Of a DNA stretch of 64,000 bases, positions 1 to 11,239 are shown piece after piece (position 1 is the stretch's first letter; every line of letters starts with the position of its first letter). Source of the stretch: Calliopum simillimum (Eukaryota; Arthropoda; Insecta; Diptera; Lauxaniidae). The DNA is taken from the NCBI GenBank assembly GCA_951812925.1, contig OX638369.1, positions 53,687,061 to 53,751,060 on the forward strand, read 5' to 3'. The notes under the pieces are model-generated. The model was not told the origin of the DNA. It did not search any database and was given only the letters and a program-made list of their open reading frames with translations. Both the position numbers and the translations under genes were made by a program.

Positions 1-565
1 AGGATATTAGTAGGCTACGAACATTACAACCACCAACGAAAAGTAGGTGTAGAAATAGGATATAAGACGGCCACGAACACTACAACCACTAATGGAAAGT
101 ATGTTTAGGAATAGAATATTTGTAGGCCACAAATAGTATGTCCACTAATGGAAAGTAGGTGTAGGTGTAGGGTATTAGTAGGCTACGAATAGTACGACCA
201 CTACCACTCGAATAGTAGGACCACTAATGGAAAGTAAGTGTAGGAATACGATATTAGTAGGCCACGAGCACTATGACCACTAATGGAAAGTAGGAATAGG
301 ATTTAGTAGGTCACGAATAGTACGATTACTTATGGAAAGCAGTTGTATGTATAGAATATTAGAAGGCCACGATTAGTAAGACCACTATGGAAAGTAGGTT
401 TAGGAACAAGATATTTGGCGGCCACGTACAGTACGACCTCTAACGGAAAGCAAGTTTAGGATTAGGAAAATAGCTGGCTACGAATAGTACGACTACAAAT
501 GGAAATAAGCGGGAAAGCTCAGGTATTAGGCGCCCTGGAATGGTACGACTCCTAATGCAAATTCC
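1..565. repeat. Degenerate ~56-57-bp minisatellite
   Basis: About ten diverged copies of a unit containing GGCCACGAATAGTACGACC followed by CACTAATGGAAAGTAGG. The CACTAATGGAAAG core recurs near 32, 87, 143, 212, 270, 330, 381, 438, 494 and 550, mostly 52-60 bases apart, with one longer step near 143-212 caused by an extra half unit. The array enters from outside the window, so its left end is unknown, and copies decay toward 565. No open frame persists through it. Confidence 0.85.
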
Positions 566-2280
566 AAATCTGAGTTATTCAAGCTCTTGCTGCAGTGAGT
601 AACAAGACTCGACTGACTTTACTACGACAGAAGCTCAGCTACTTATTTATACAATATTTATCTGCTATGCACAACAACAGTTTTGCATGTATTCCTTGTG
701 ATGCTGCTGGTGACCTTGATTCTGTGGTGTTTTTGTCGCCGCCTTACTGTGGGAGATTTCACACATTTAGTTAGAAAAAATTAAAGGAGTACTCCTATGA
801 CTCCTATGATGCGCTAGCTACACCTAGTTAAGGGAAATTCGAAAGATGGGCGCGATTAATTAATGGAAACGCCTTCTTCCCATACAAAGTGAGCCAGATT
901 TTATATTTATATGTGTGAAGAAAACTAAAAGAGATATCGGCCTGAATATTTGTACAAATTAATGTCTTTACATTAGCAAAGTTGTGGTACAATATAAAAT
1001 AAATCGGTGAAAGGGTACTGACCTTGAAATTTTCGTCACACTTCCCAGAAGATTCTTAGCTTTTCTCAGATGAACGGTAGCAAATACAAAGGATTGGATA
1101 AAGATATCAACTTGAAATTAAGTTCAATATTTGATATCTGTGTTCAAGCAGATCCACCCAAATTTAGTGCAAATAGCCCATTGATACACTCACAAAATAC
1201 ATATCAAAAGAGTTGCGCCTGAAAGCAAACATTGTGGCTTAAAAATTGCATGAAAAAGAAAGATGCAAGTAGATGCAGCTCACGTTTGGTTCTTCTTATC
1301 ACAAAGGATGTATTAATTATACAAAACATAAATTGCTGGATTCCCCGGTGAGGCATGAAAGTTCTACGTTGGAGAAAATGGTGCTAGTAATTTTTACTAC
1401 ACATTTTACATGTGTTCAATATAAATTTAGTTTTTTCTTATAACATGTAAGCAGAGCACAGACCAATAATATCGATACATACCTTGTTATTTATGTAACC
1501 ACCAAAAATTTTATTAAAATTGATTTGGTCTATCTTAAATCTGCAGTCAAACAAGGTGCTTAAATGGGAGCTTTATTCTTTCTTTTAATTCATTTTTTAT
1601 CTAATAAATGATATTTTTCAATAAAAATAATAACAATAATATTAGTCATGGTATGAAAATATGAAAATATGTTGGGCCAATTATGTGCCCAAATATTTGG
1701 TCCTGACATTCCATTACGTACTTACGATATTTGCCTTAAAACTTTCTACCGTAAACATGGCTTCATATTTAAAAGTATCTTATATGTCATGATTGGCGCA
1801 GTAAAGTCATCTTATGATTATAATGGTCCATTATCAGTTCATTCATTCATTCATGGAGATTTGCTTTTGATCATATAATGTTGGTATGAAAAACTGTGAT
1901 CTTCTCTATGAGTCAATCCATTTCTCGTGTCATTTGAATAAAACTCTTCAACTTTAAATGTGCCTTTATATCTAAAAATTACACATACGCCATGGTTGAC
2001 GCAGTGGAGTCAGCTAAAATATTTGATAAGCTCAAAATAACAAAAAGTTAATGAACATTCTTCTGAACTTATCTTCTTTTTGAACTTTAATTGAAATTTC
2101 AGTATCTCTTACCTAACTACTGCGCTATATGTATTTCAACAAGAAACATAACTTAGAACATCCATCATTTGCATGTCAAAGTTTTCTTTCCTTAAGATCA
2201 GTTCCTTAACTTTTTTCATTTCTTTCTTTCACTCATTAAGCAACTTTCACACACCTTAAAAAAAATTCTGAACGTGACAT
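566..2280. other. AT-rich stretch, no gene recognised
   Basis: No reading frame with family similarity and no clear terminal repeats were seen. Two segments near 1755-1830 and 1955-2020 resemble each other weakly (both carry a CATGG/TGGYGCAGT pattern), which may be an old tandem duplication about 200 bases apart. The 69-codon open frame at 1669-1878 is compositionally ordinary and is not called. Confidence 0.5.
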
Positions 2281-2730
2281 GAAATTAAGAAACACGTTTA
2301 CACTGCAGCACCGAAACCAACATCACAAACACCATCATCATTGATCGCATTCCAATGTGATCGATCATCAGTTTAAATTGAAACTTGCGCACATCAATTT
2401 GTTGTTATTGGCAACGCCACCACCACCACCGCATTTGACAGTAGGCAACAAAACCAAAAGTTCCTTAACCTGCTGCTGCAGCAAGCAAAACACAGCAACA
2501 CTTGCCGCTGCTGCTGGATCAACATCATCGATCAGTGATCAATGGTGATGGCGACGCCACCAACTGTGCATTAGAGATATGTACAGCAAGTGTGTACCTT
2601 AATTTAGTAAGAAAAAATTAAGCAAAACCAACAGCTTCACCTGTGCCCATGCAACATTGATTGTATGATCTACAACTGATGATCGTGTTGCTCTGATTGT
2701 GATAATTCATTACATTGTTGTTTTATTTTA
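2281..2730. other. Trinucleotide-rich single-copy island
   Basis: This patch is higher in complexity and GC than its surroundings and has CAC, CAG and CAA runs (2400-2520) and TGATCGATCA-type palindromes (2341-2375, 2526-2545). Similar islands recur at 8160-8460, 14340-14860, 17050-17520, 22600-23060, 40620-41400, 56090-56400 and 59030-59690. They look like host unique DNA left between transposons. A 63-codon frame at 2357-2548 exists but has no recognisable domain. A role as enhancer or untranslated exon is inference. Confidence 0.4.
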
Positions 2731-3271
2731 ACGATGATTGCTCACATTGTTATGAAGCGCAAGTTTCGAATTGGGCTTCTTTTTGTTTTTTGTGTTGCCA
2801 CCAACACATTCGTTATTGATTGTGTGTCTTGCTTGCTTGGTGGTGCGTACAGGTGGCAACCGTTAGCGCATGATCATCGTCATCATGTTGAGTCATTTTT
2901 GGGTCAACGCAAATTTTTTTTTTGTTTTCTTTAGAAACAAAAACCAACCCATGTAAACTTGAGCAATCAAATTCATTAAGAATTGCATTCAAAAAATTTT
3001 GACATAAACAAAGATTAACATCAGATTTGAGAATCAGTTTTTCTGCGGAAAACAAATGAGTTTGCAGAAAAATTAGCAACGTAGGTGGTGGTTGATGTTG
3101 TTATTGCGTGTGTGGTTGAAGGATGAGGTTATAAAGAGGATTGCTTTGAATTCATTAAAATGAGAGTTTTTTATTAAAGTCTGATTTTATCCTTAGATAT
3201 TATTTTGATATATTGGACCAAAATTAAATAGTTCAACAGTAACGAAGCTCATACCAAGTGTTGCAAAAAAG
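2731..3271. other. AT-rich DNA, nothing recognised
   Basis: No repeat unit, RNA gene or protein family was seen. Short open frames on both strands overlap each other and are typical of AT-rich non-coding DNA. Confidence 0.4.
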
Positions 3272-3273
3272 TA

Positions 3274-4146
3274 TTGGGTGTACAACTTAAAAACCGGAAT
3301 TTTTTAGCGAAATTTGATGCTTTATTGTGGAAAAATGTTACAATATATTTTATTCAAAGTATTGTCCATTGGAAGCTACAACATTTCCCCATCTTTCAGG
3401 CAATTTATGAATTCCGTCCCAAAAAAATTGCGCCGGCTTGGCGGCCAAAAATGAATCGAGCCAATTTTCGATATCTTGAACTTAAGTGAACCGTATTCCT
3501 GATAGGGCATTCTGCATTGATTGGAACAAATGGTAGGCAAAATTTGTATAGATTTCCCATCCGTTGTTTTCCAGGTAATTTTTGACTGGGGCAGCAGTAT
3601 GTGGCCGAGCGTTATCGTGGTGGAAAATGATTGACTCGTGTCTGGTCGCATACGTTGGCCGCTCTGCCTGGATTTTCTGCTTCAATCGGATCAATTGTTG
3701 ACGATAGAATTGAGCATTAATGGTTTGGCCACCTGACAACAGCTCATAATGGATCACACCTAGCTGGTCCTGATCAGGACGTTCTTTATCTTCGACATCA
3801 AAATCACCACATTTAAGCCGTCGAAACCACTCACGACAGCTTGATTCAGCTGGAGCATAGTCCCCATAAACTTTTACAAGAATGCGATGACTTTCCGCAG
3901 CAGTTTTCTTTGCAAAAAAATGACCCAACAGAACCTCCCGCAAATGCCGTCTTTTTTTCCAATTTTCGAAGTTATTCATCGTGAAAAATAATAATGATGC
4001 ACACAAGATAAAATTGTTTTGTTGACTGATTTTGACAGCTGTCAAATCTACCTTCAAAATGACATATATATAAAGTTCGAGCTTTCACGATATTTGTTAG
4101 TACGGACATCCACCGTCAAATTCCGGTTTTTAAGTTGTACACCCAA
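3274..4146 (-). mobile_element. Internally deleted mariner transposon (873 bp)
   Basis: Perfect terminal inverted repeats begin TTGGGTGTACAACTTAAAAA at 3274 and end with its complement at 4146. Both ends are flanked by TA (3272-3273 and 4147-4148), the target duplication of the Tc1/mariner superfamily. The transposase remnant lies on the minus strand. Full mariners are about 1.3 kb, so roughly 400-450 bases are missing. The ends look competent, so the copy could have been moved by a transposase supplied elsewhere. The TIR and protein are mariner-like; assignment to a subfamily such as rosa is a guess. Confidence 0.92.
3376..3979 (-). pseudogene. Mariner transposase remnant, deleted and frameshifted
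   Basis: From the ATG at 3979 the minus-strand frame begins MNNFENWKKRRHLREVLLGH and carries the N-terminal helix-turn-helix region (KKTAAESHR...CREWFRRLKCGDFDVEDKERP). It then jumps from the ERPD segment to DQLGVIHYELL, losing the linker and the first catalytic Asp region (about 140-150 residues compared with normal mariners). The second catalytic motif, HHDNARPHTA, is present. A small deletion before AYHLFQSMQNALSGIRF removes the YSPDL-type segment with the third Asp. The frame then shifts near 3485, and the tail (RRNFFGTEFINCLKDGEML) continues in another minus frame down to about 3376. The protein cannot be catalytic. Confidence 0.9.
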
Positions 4147-4148
4147 TA

Positions 4149-4450
4149 ATTTCATAATTTGACTTGGTTGTTATTTTGTTGGAAACTATTTCTAAGAGTC
4201 CACTCAAAAATATCCAATAAAAACACACCAATGAAAAACATCCAAAAAAAATGTCCAACATTCGTTTTCCAACAGAATAATTTAACTCTATTTAAGAAAA
4301 CGATGGTTTTTATTTATTTTTGGACATTTTTTTATTGGATATTTTTTTAATGTTTGTTTTAATTTTAGGATGTTTGTTTATGGATATTTTTCATTGAATG
4401 TTTTTTTTTGGATAGTTTTGATAATCACCTCTAGTCTGTGGGTCCGCTTA
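4149..4450. repeat. Degenerate inverted/short repeat around TCCAATAAAAA
   Basis: Next to the mariner, several copies of AAATATCCAATAAAAA and its complement TTGGATATTTTTT, TTGGACATTTTTT and GGATGTTTG alternate between 4195 and 4420. The arrangement is partly palindromic and AT-rich. It may be an old MITE or a low-complexity expansion; no coding signal is present. Confidence 0.4.
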
Positions 4451-4869
4451 CATAAAAAAAAATCATAAACACACTGCCGAGACTTCGCGTATTTAATGGT
4501 CAGGTCGAGTCGTACAAAATTTTGAGAGTGGGGAAGTATTTGCTGGGGCGTTTACCGTTCCAGCTATCACAAAGTCATGGATTTCAGGTTAAAAAAAAAA
4601 TTGATGAAGACAACCTTGGTTTTCATTCGAATCAAAAGTTTTTAATATGATAAAAGTATAAAAAATCCTGTCGCACAAAAATTTTGGGGCGTTTGACGAG
4701 TCGGACACGCCGAATATGCCAAATTTAAGAAATAAAAAAATGTATTATCACAGAGCCAACTTTTGCAGAATTGGTCATAAAAAATATTCGAAATCAAGTG
4801 GTAACATTGTCGGACAACAATAGTCGGACAAAAAATGTAATTTCATTTAATAAAAAAGTGAGTAAACGA
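4451..4869. other. No gene; possible diverged duplication
   Basis: A GGGGCGTTT motif followed by ACG/CG-rich text occurs near 4548 and again near 4684, suggesting a weak tandem duplication of about 135 bases. Nothing else is recognised. Confidence 0.3.
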
Positions 4870-5112
4870 GCACTAAAATATTCTTCGTTGCGGGATAGGA
4901 AAAAAATGTTGACCGAATCCCACTAAGTTTACCCCTTCAATATTTCTCTCAAACAAACAACCCGCTTTTTTCCACCCCTTAAGGGGGCTCCTATACAAAT
5001 TGTTGATAACAACATCAAAAAAAAATTCCTTATTGCCAGGAGAGCAAAAAATGTTCACAAACCCCCATTAATTTTTCCTCCTCAACATTTTTCTCGAGCA
5101 TAAGGGTGCTCC
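4870..5112 (-). repeat. Inverted relative of the satellite at 63.1-64.0 kb
   Basis: Read on the minus strand, this segment shows the same ordered landmarks as the right end of the window: CCTTAAGGGG preceded by GGGAGC-type text, then GCTTGAGAGAAATATTGAAG-like and GAAAAATTAAT-like blocks, and a CCCGGCAATGAGG-like block (here around 5028-5042). About one and a half units are present. It directly abuts the 39-bp minisatellite. Confidence 0.7.
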
Positions 5113-5605
5113 CGTGCAAAATTTAGATAGAAATCTTAGTGGAAGATTCTTGTCTTCCTACACAGCCAGAAATCTTAGTGGAGGATTCTTGCCTTCCTAC
5201 ACAGCCAGAAATCTTAGTGGAAGCTTTTTGTCTTCTTATACAGCTAGAAATCTTAGGGGAGGATTCGTGTCTTCCTACACAGCTAGAAATATTTGTGGGG
5301 GATTCTTGTCTTCCTACACAATCAGAAATCTTAATGGAAGATTCTTGTCTTCCTACACAGCCAGAACTCTTAGTGGAGGATTTTTGTCTTCCTACACAGC
5401 CAGAAACCTTAGTGGAGGATTCTTGCCTTCCTACACAGCCAGAAATCTTAGTGGAAGATTTTTGTCTTCTTACACAGCTAGAAATCTTAGGGGAGGATTC
5501 GTGTCTTCCTACACAGCTAGAAATATTTGTGGGGGATTCTTGTCTTCCTACACAATCAGAAATCTTAATGGAAGATTTTTGTCTTCCTACACGGTTAAAA
5601 AAAAA
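5113..5605 (+). repeat. 39-bp minisatellite, 12 units, two 6-unit blocks
   Basis: Twelve units of 39 bp (core AGAAATCTTAGTGGAGGATT then CTTGTCTTCCTACACAGCC) run with few indels. Because 39 is divisible by three, two plus-strand frames stay open (5114-5692 and 5139-5621); one reads as repeats of RNLSGGFLSSYTA. Units 7-12 copy the order of variants in units 1-6 (for example LRGGFVSS, then ICGGFLSS, then LNGRFLSS, in both halves), so a 234-bp block was duplicated. No signal peptide, splice sites or non-repetitive flank support a real protein. Confidence 0.9.
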
Positions 5606-8159
5606 ACCTTCTGGATATTAAAAACCACTAAAGTTTACCAACAGTCATCTCAACAGTTATCTTTGCAGGCACATCTCAAAGTTCTAGATTAAGATATTTT
5701 TAGGGTATTTTAAGGTAAAGTAGACACAGGCATAAGTTATACGAATTGTTAAGCTAGAAAATAAGTGAAACCAAATTAAAACCGAAATAATTTAAACAAA
5801 CCAAACTCTCTTTTTTTCGAAATGAACCGTGAAGCCTGGCGAGACTGAGTATATCCCAGCTATAAATACCGGAATAACCGTAGTTAGTTACAGTGAATGG
5901 GTTGTCATTTTGTCAGAGATTTATTTTAAATTTACACCTGATATAATCAGGTTAGGAAAAATTATACCAGTGGAATGACTACCTTCTGAGTTGCACATTT
6001 GCGCTCGTTTTGTGGCATTTTTTCTTGCAAAACATCTAGCTCTAAATGGGTTGACTTTTTGTCAATTAATTCACATGCATGCAGCAAGTAAGATCAAAGC
6101 CCAACATTTGCAGACACTATTACGTATTCATATTATGACATTACTTTTGCCCTAGAAATTCATATAACTGCGTCATTTTGTACAAGCTTTTAAGTATTTG
6201 AACAAATGGGTTAATCTCCGAAAAATGTACCAAAACATGCCTTTTTTTAAGTTTTGCTTAATCAATTTATTTAAAAAATTAAAATAAAACTTTAGTCTCA
6301 AAACGCTTCAAAAAGCTTTTGAAAAATCCAACTTAAATTTTTAGTTGACTAAATTTTAATTTTTGGTTTCAGAAACGCACAGATAAAATTTTCTAAAATT
6401 GTAAAAAAAAAAATTTCAGTGTTGCCATATACGACTGTTTTTAAGTTTTGCTTAAATCGTATATTTATCAGAAAAAAACAATTTAAACTTAAAGCACTTA
6501 ATAAACCTTTTTAAAAATAGAGCAAAAACTTTTGGTATTTTATGGTTTTGAAAATAACCAGGTGGCCACCCTAAAAATGTATGTTTGATTTTTGAAAAGT
6601 TTATTTGAGTGTTTGATATTTTTTTCTTTATTTTTTAAATAAATAGTTTAGGCAAAACTAACAAAAAAAAAAAAAAAAAAACAGGTAGAGGATAACTAAA
6701 CGGAGAATGATAAAATTTTTAAAAAACGACGGAGAATGATTGAACGGAGAATGACGAAATGTTGCAAAAACAGTAATATCTTAATGAAAATATCAATTTT
6801 TTTAAGTTGAAATTAGTGGATATTCATATTTACAAAAAGATAAAATAATATGTTTAGCAATACAAAAAAAACTTACGTGGAGAATGATGCACACTTGCGT
6901 TCTTTACAAAATTTTAAACTTAAAAAAAAAACACGGGAACACGATGGTAAGAAAAACCAAAACTGACTGAGCTGAAAACATACTGAATATCTTCTTACAC
7001 TTCATTTTCAATTCTCTATTTATTAAATAATTAAAAAATTTACAGTAAGAAAAACTGAGTGGAGATAGTTTAAAAGGAGGGACCAACTTCTATGTGTGTC
7101 AAATCTTTATAAAAAAAATGTTTCGAAAAGTTAACACAGAAAATCAGTAGCTGAAATATATATACAAACGATGTCGTATAAGTTTTATTCAGAAAATAAC
7201 GAAATGTGCGAAACGGGCAAATTAAGTGTAATGACAAGCGGTTAAGGTCAGGACGGAGAATGAGTCTTTAACACTTTATGTTATAATTTCAGAGTAAAAT
7301 ATTAAAAAAATTATTTTTTTTTGTTTTAACTTCGTATAGAAGCTCTGGTTAAGTATCAGTATTAAGTAGTTAAAATATTATATTTTAAGTTTGAAGTAAA
7401 AAAATTGACGTAAAAGTTTTTCTAGCTGATTTTATCTGTGGCAAGAAGGAAAAACTGCATAAGTGGATTTAAGATTAGAAAGCAAACCAGCATTTACATT
7501 TTGTTATATTTTATTTATGTTTTTTTTTTTTCCTCTTACCAAAGATATATTAATTTATTTATACCAATAACATTCACTTATTCAAAATCCCATACACTTG
7601 CTAACATTTTTCGTTGCATACTTTTTAGCATGCAGCATGGACTGTGTCAAATGTTATTTACGCTGAAATTAATTTCAAAAATTCAAATTAATTTTCCCCC
7701 ATAATGACTACCGTCATGTCGCATGCCGAACCTTTAACCTCAGCTAATAATTGCAACAACAACAACAACAGCAATTGCAACAAGCAACAGCAGCAGCCAC
7801 AATGACAGCAATAATTTGCCAATAAGAACAACAGCAAGCGCCAACATGACTACTGCAATACCAGAAATACAGAAAGAAAAAAAACCGGGTTTCACCGCAT
7901 TTGTTCAAATTAAATGAATGTCATTAATTTGACAACATAAACCGTTAAATCAATGGCGGCTGCCAATTGAAAAAAACAAAAAGAACGTTAATACTTTTTT
8001 TCTGTTCTAAAGAGTGAGCTGAGCGCGTGAGTCTTAAATTTTGTAGTGCAAAAATTAAAATCACATTGAATTTGATTTTGAATTTAAAATTCGACTTTGA
8101 TTTCCAATTGATTTTTGGTTTTTTTTTTTTTTACGGACCCATAATTGGCATAATTCTTT
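5606..8159. other. Long AT-rich stretch with a recurrent CGGAGAATGA motif
   Basis: No gene was recognised. Between 6700 and 7262 the motif CGGAGAATGA or a close variant (GTGGAGAATGA) occurs about five times (near 6702, 6730, 6745, 6870 and 7255) at uneven spacing, all in the plus orientation. A run of CAACAA/CAGCAG triplets lies at 7750-7860. Poly-A runs occur near 6662. Short frames such as 7438-7704 lack any domain. Confidence 0.45.
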
Positions 8160-8460
8160 TGCCACGTTTTAAACGTTACCACGAGCTGCTGGATTTTTGT
8201 TGTGGAAGTTGTTGCAGTTGTTGTTGTAATAAACACAGGTGCTCGTGTCAATGACAGTTGAATGAGCGACTACTTCACTGCGGATCGGATCGATCACCAA
8301 AGTCGAAACACCATGTTATTTAAGTTGGTTGTGCCGGTTGTCGCACATGAAAAACGTGACTTTTATTTGTTGCGATGTTGTTGCTGTGCAGTAGATTCTG
8401 GGTGTGATTTAGAAAATTCTACAATCTTTGAATATTGGAGTGGTTGGCAATAAGAAATCT
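8160..8460. other. Single-copy island with TTG runs
   Basis: This is a patch of higher complexity with GTTGTTG triplets (8200-8230) and GGATCGGATCGATCA near 8281. Composition resembles the other islands. Two short frames (8027-8254 and 8262-8453) overlap it without a recognisable product. Confidence 0.3.
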
Positions 8461-8689
8461 ATAATTAGTTTTAATTAGGGAAATAAATATGAGAAATCAT
8501 TAACCCTGATATTGTGACAGAAAGTGACTAAATATAACAAATCGGTGACTGTAATTGATTAACTAAAACTATCAGTCAATAAATGTTTCTGGTATCTGTA
8601 TTAGAATTGAGGTCTACTAGTTAAGCACAATTTGATTAGGTTTTGTGTAAATTTTTATTTTTTTTTTTTTGAAGCATTTGAAAATTAGC

Positions 8690-9830
8690 AATACGGATAT
8701 GATGAAATTGTATTGACCCCGAAAGACTTTGGTTTTTCTTATTGATGCATGTTAAACCGATCAAATATTTTTTGATGCAATTCGATTTGGCTACAAATTG
8801 GCATGAGCGATAGTGGAGAAAATTACTATAAAATATTTTTTCAAAATTTAGAAAAATTACGGAGATATCAGGCAATGAAATTTTAAGGTTAGTTTTTTTT
8901 TTAGAAGCTATATCTTTAATTGCTTTTATCCAATTTTCAAATAGTTCTTAAAAGTGAAATGATTTGCCTTAAAACAAACTTTACGATAAAAACTAGCAAA
9001 AATAAATTTTGTTTTTTATATAGCTTAGATACATATAAAAAAATTTTTTCAATTGAGTTTCCGTAAATCTTCGATTTAATATTTTTTGTGTAAAAAAAGC
9101 TGCAAGTATAACTTACAACTTTTGAAGTGGGATCGTTATCTTCCGCATTTTTTCAGTTTATTTTTTGATTGAAAATTATTTTTAAATTAAATCATACTTT
9201 CGATTAGTTAGAAATTTCAAATTCAAAAAATATAAAATGTAGTGAAAAAGTGCGGAAGATGTTGCATTTTATTGTTTCTCTGGAGTACCACTGGCTATCC
9301 ACTCCAAAATTGAAGGACTTGTATGTTACACTTTTAGCTTTTTTTATACAAAAAATAAAAAAAAGTAGTAAAGTTAAAAATATATATTTTATTTGTATTT
9401 AATTAAGCAACGCACGTTGTTAAATCACTTTCGAACGTAGGTGAAACTCATTTAGCAACGCGCGTTGTTAAAAGTGCTACGAACAAGCCATGCTCAAAAT
9501 TTTGGGTCGCAACGTTGTTAAAATAACCACGTTTCTGCCATTTTTGACAATGTAGTTTTCTCGGTGTGTAAACATAAAATATATTTTTGCTAATTTTTAT
9601 TTTGAAGTCTGTTTAACCTTAAATCTTTTCGCATCTTAAAATTAAAAATTGGATAAGAGCAAATAAAGATATAGCTTCTCAAAAAAACTATCCGTCATTT
9701 TTTTAAATTTTGAAAAATATTTGGTAGTAGTTTTCTCCACTATGCCAATAAAAATTTAGTGCCAAATCAGATTTCATCTGATATATCTCTCCTTTAAATT
9801 TCATTTCATTTTGTATTAATGCTATAAATA
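8690..9830. mobile_element. Large fold-back (inverted-repeat) element
   Basis: The left arm (about 8690-9015) and right arm (about 9580-9830) are inverted copies. Matching landmarks include ATAGTGGAGAAAA (8811) with TTTTCTCCACTATG (9732), AGAAGCTATATCTTTA (8904) with its complement (about 9668), and TTATCCAATTTT with AAAATTGGATAA (9645). A second, inner inverted pair built on ATCTTCCGCA lies at about 9140 and 9255. The loop holds a piece of the CACAGAG-end element (9390-9566). Arm divergence is moderate. Class unknown; it is called fold-back by structure only. Confidence 0.75.
9390..9566 (-). mobile_element. Partial copy of the CACAGAG-end TIR element
   Basis: On the minus strand this segment aligns with the first ~170 bases of the element at 17903-18577. 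Shared blocks are GGCAGAAACGT, TTTTGAGCATGGCT, AACAACGCGCGTTGCTA and GTGATTTAACAACG. It sits in the loop of the fold-back, so it probably inserted there or was captured as part of a composite. Confidence 0.7.
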
Positions 9831-9960
9831 CTAGAATCGCTCAATGGTCAAAATTTGACCACAAATGTATTAAATAATCTTGGGACTTTTTTTTTTGCTA
9901 TTTGCCACAAAATAGAAAAGCTCATTTATCATCCTTGGTACAATGACATATATGTATTTG
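9831..9960 (-). mobile_element. Dispersed element with ACCAGGGATGATAAAT end
   Basis: The minus strand reads GTACCAAGGATGATAAATGA and continues through CTATTTTGTG, then AATACATTTGTGGTCAAA, to TTGAGCGATTCTAGTA, matching 55480-55622 on the plus strand. Two copies in opposite orientation show that it is a mobile or amplified unit of about 140 bases. The end resembles hAT-type MITE termini, but no target duplication was resolved. Confidence 0.65.
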
Positions 9961-11237
9961 AAAATGTTGCCAATATCCAAACACCTTATTAGTATCTAAC
10001 TATTACGCGGAAGAAAAAACTAGATCTTGGAGTTCTAAGGAATGCTTCTAATGTGGAGGAAATAAAGTTTTCAACAGGAAACTTATGTTTTTAGGAGTGT
10101 TTTTAGACAAAACTACATGTATACGTATAACTTTGCCTTGCCATTCCATGCCTAGCGTTACAAGAATTGACAAGATTGCTGCCATCTTTCCAGAAAAATT
10201 ATTGTAGAAGATCTAAAAAGAAGGCCATGGAGCGTTAACCTTAGTACTGAACTAGTAGTGTAATGGCAATGGCCAAAAATTAAATATCATATACTGTAGT
10301 ATATTGAAAATTTTGCTTGTACGACGGTTGCCAACTTTTTTCAAACAAATATAGTAGTTTTAAGGTTTAACCTGCAAAACTATAGCAGAAGCGAATAAAT
10401 AAATGAAAAATATAAATAGTAGGAATGTTTTAAAATAATATTTTACTGGTTAAACAAAAATTTTGTTCTGCTTTGAGTCTTAAGCCATTTTCGGCGGTAA
10501 AATTTACCATTTTCAATAATTTTTCTAAACTATGAAAGTAAATGATATATGGAAGATAGTTAATGCCTTATGTTACTTTGATCTTTTGTCTGTTCGAAAA
10601 TATTATAAACCACTTTCCCACCTCTCTCTTGTAGTTTAAGTGGGGTGGTTTAAAAATACCATGTCGATAGGCCTTTTTTGAAAAAATTATTTTAAATATA
10701 AAATGATGACAATAAAAAAATTAATGATGGTTTTATAGCCAAAAGTTCAAACTATCATTTGCAATTCAAAAACCAACAACTCTCAATACCGGATAGGCGC
10801 TGGTATGAGACACTTTTAGTGTTCGATTAATTGAAAGTTGGCCGTTAGCCCATACCACAAGTTTCCACACAAATACACCTTATAGTCCGTCAGCCGGAAG
10901 ATAAATATCGTCAATGCCAGTTGAAAGGAGGATGCCCATAAGCCTCATGATGCTAAAATTTGCAAAAATTTACCCTCTAATATAGTGGGAGACCATATTA
11001 TACGTATATAGTAGGGTTGGTAACCATAGCAACTTCCTATCGTACGAATTCACTTAGCTGACTGAAACGCTGACAACCTTGGCTCGAATATTACTTTTTG
11101 CCAAATAAGTAGTAGAATATTTTCTTTGTGCTAATAGCCTGATTCAAAATTTTTTTAAAAATGGTCTGAGCATAAATATCGGTTAAAAAATATCCAATTT
11201 ATGGAAAATTATGAGAAGGAGTGATAAATTTATATTG
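9961..11237. other. No gene recognised
   Basis: AT-rich, with no extended reading frame. The last part (about 11205-11237) belongs to the inverted repeat that hosts the MITE at 11240. Confidence 0.4.
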
Positions 11238-11239
11238 TA

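Noticed and set aside
1669..1878. 69-codon frame MLGQLCAQIF...
   Set aside because: No domain, and composition like the surrounding AT-rich DNA.
2357..2548. 63-codon Pro/Ala/Ser-rich frame
   Set aside because: Caused by CAC/GCT triplet runs; no homology or periodicity beyond the triplets.
5114..5692. Repetitive protein of RNLSGGFLSSYTA units
   Set aside because: Two frames are equally open because the unit is 39 bp; no start context, splice sites or unique domain supports either.
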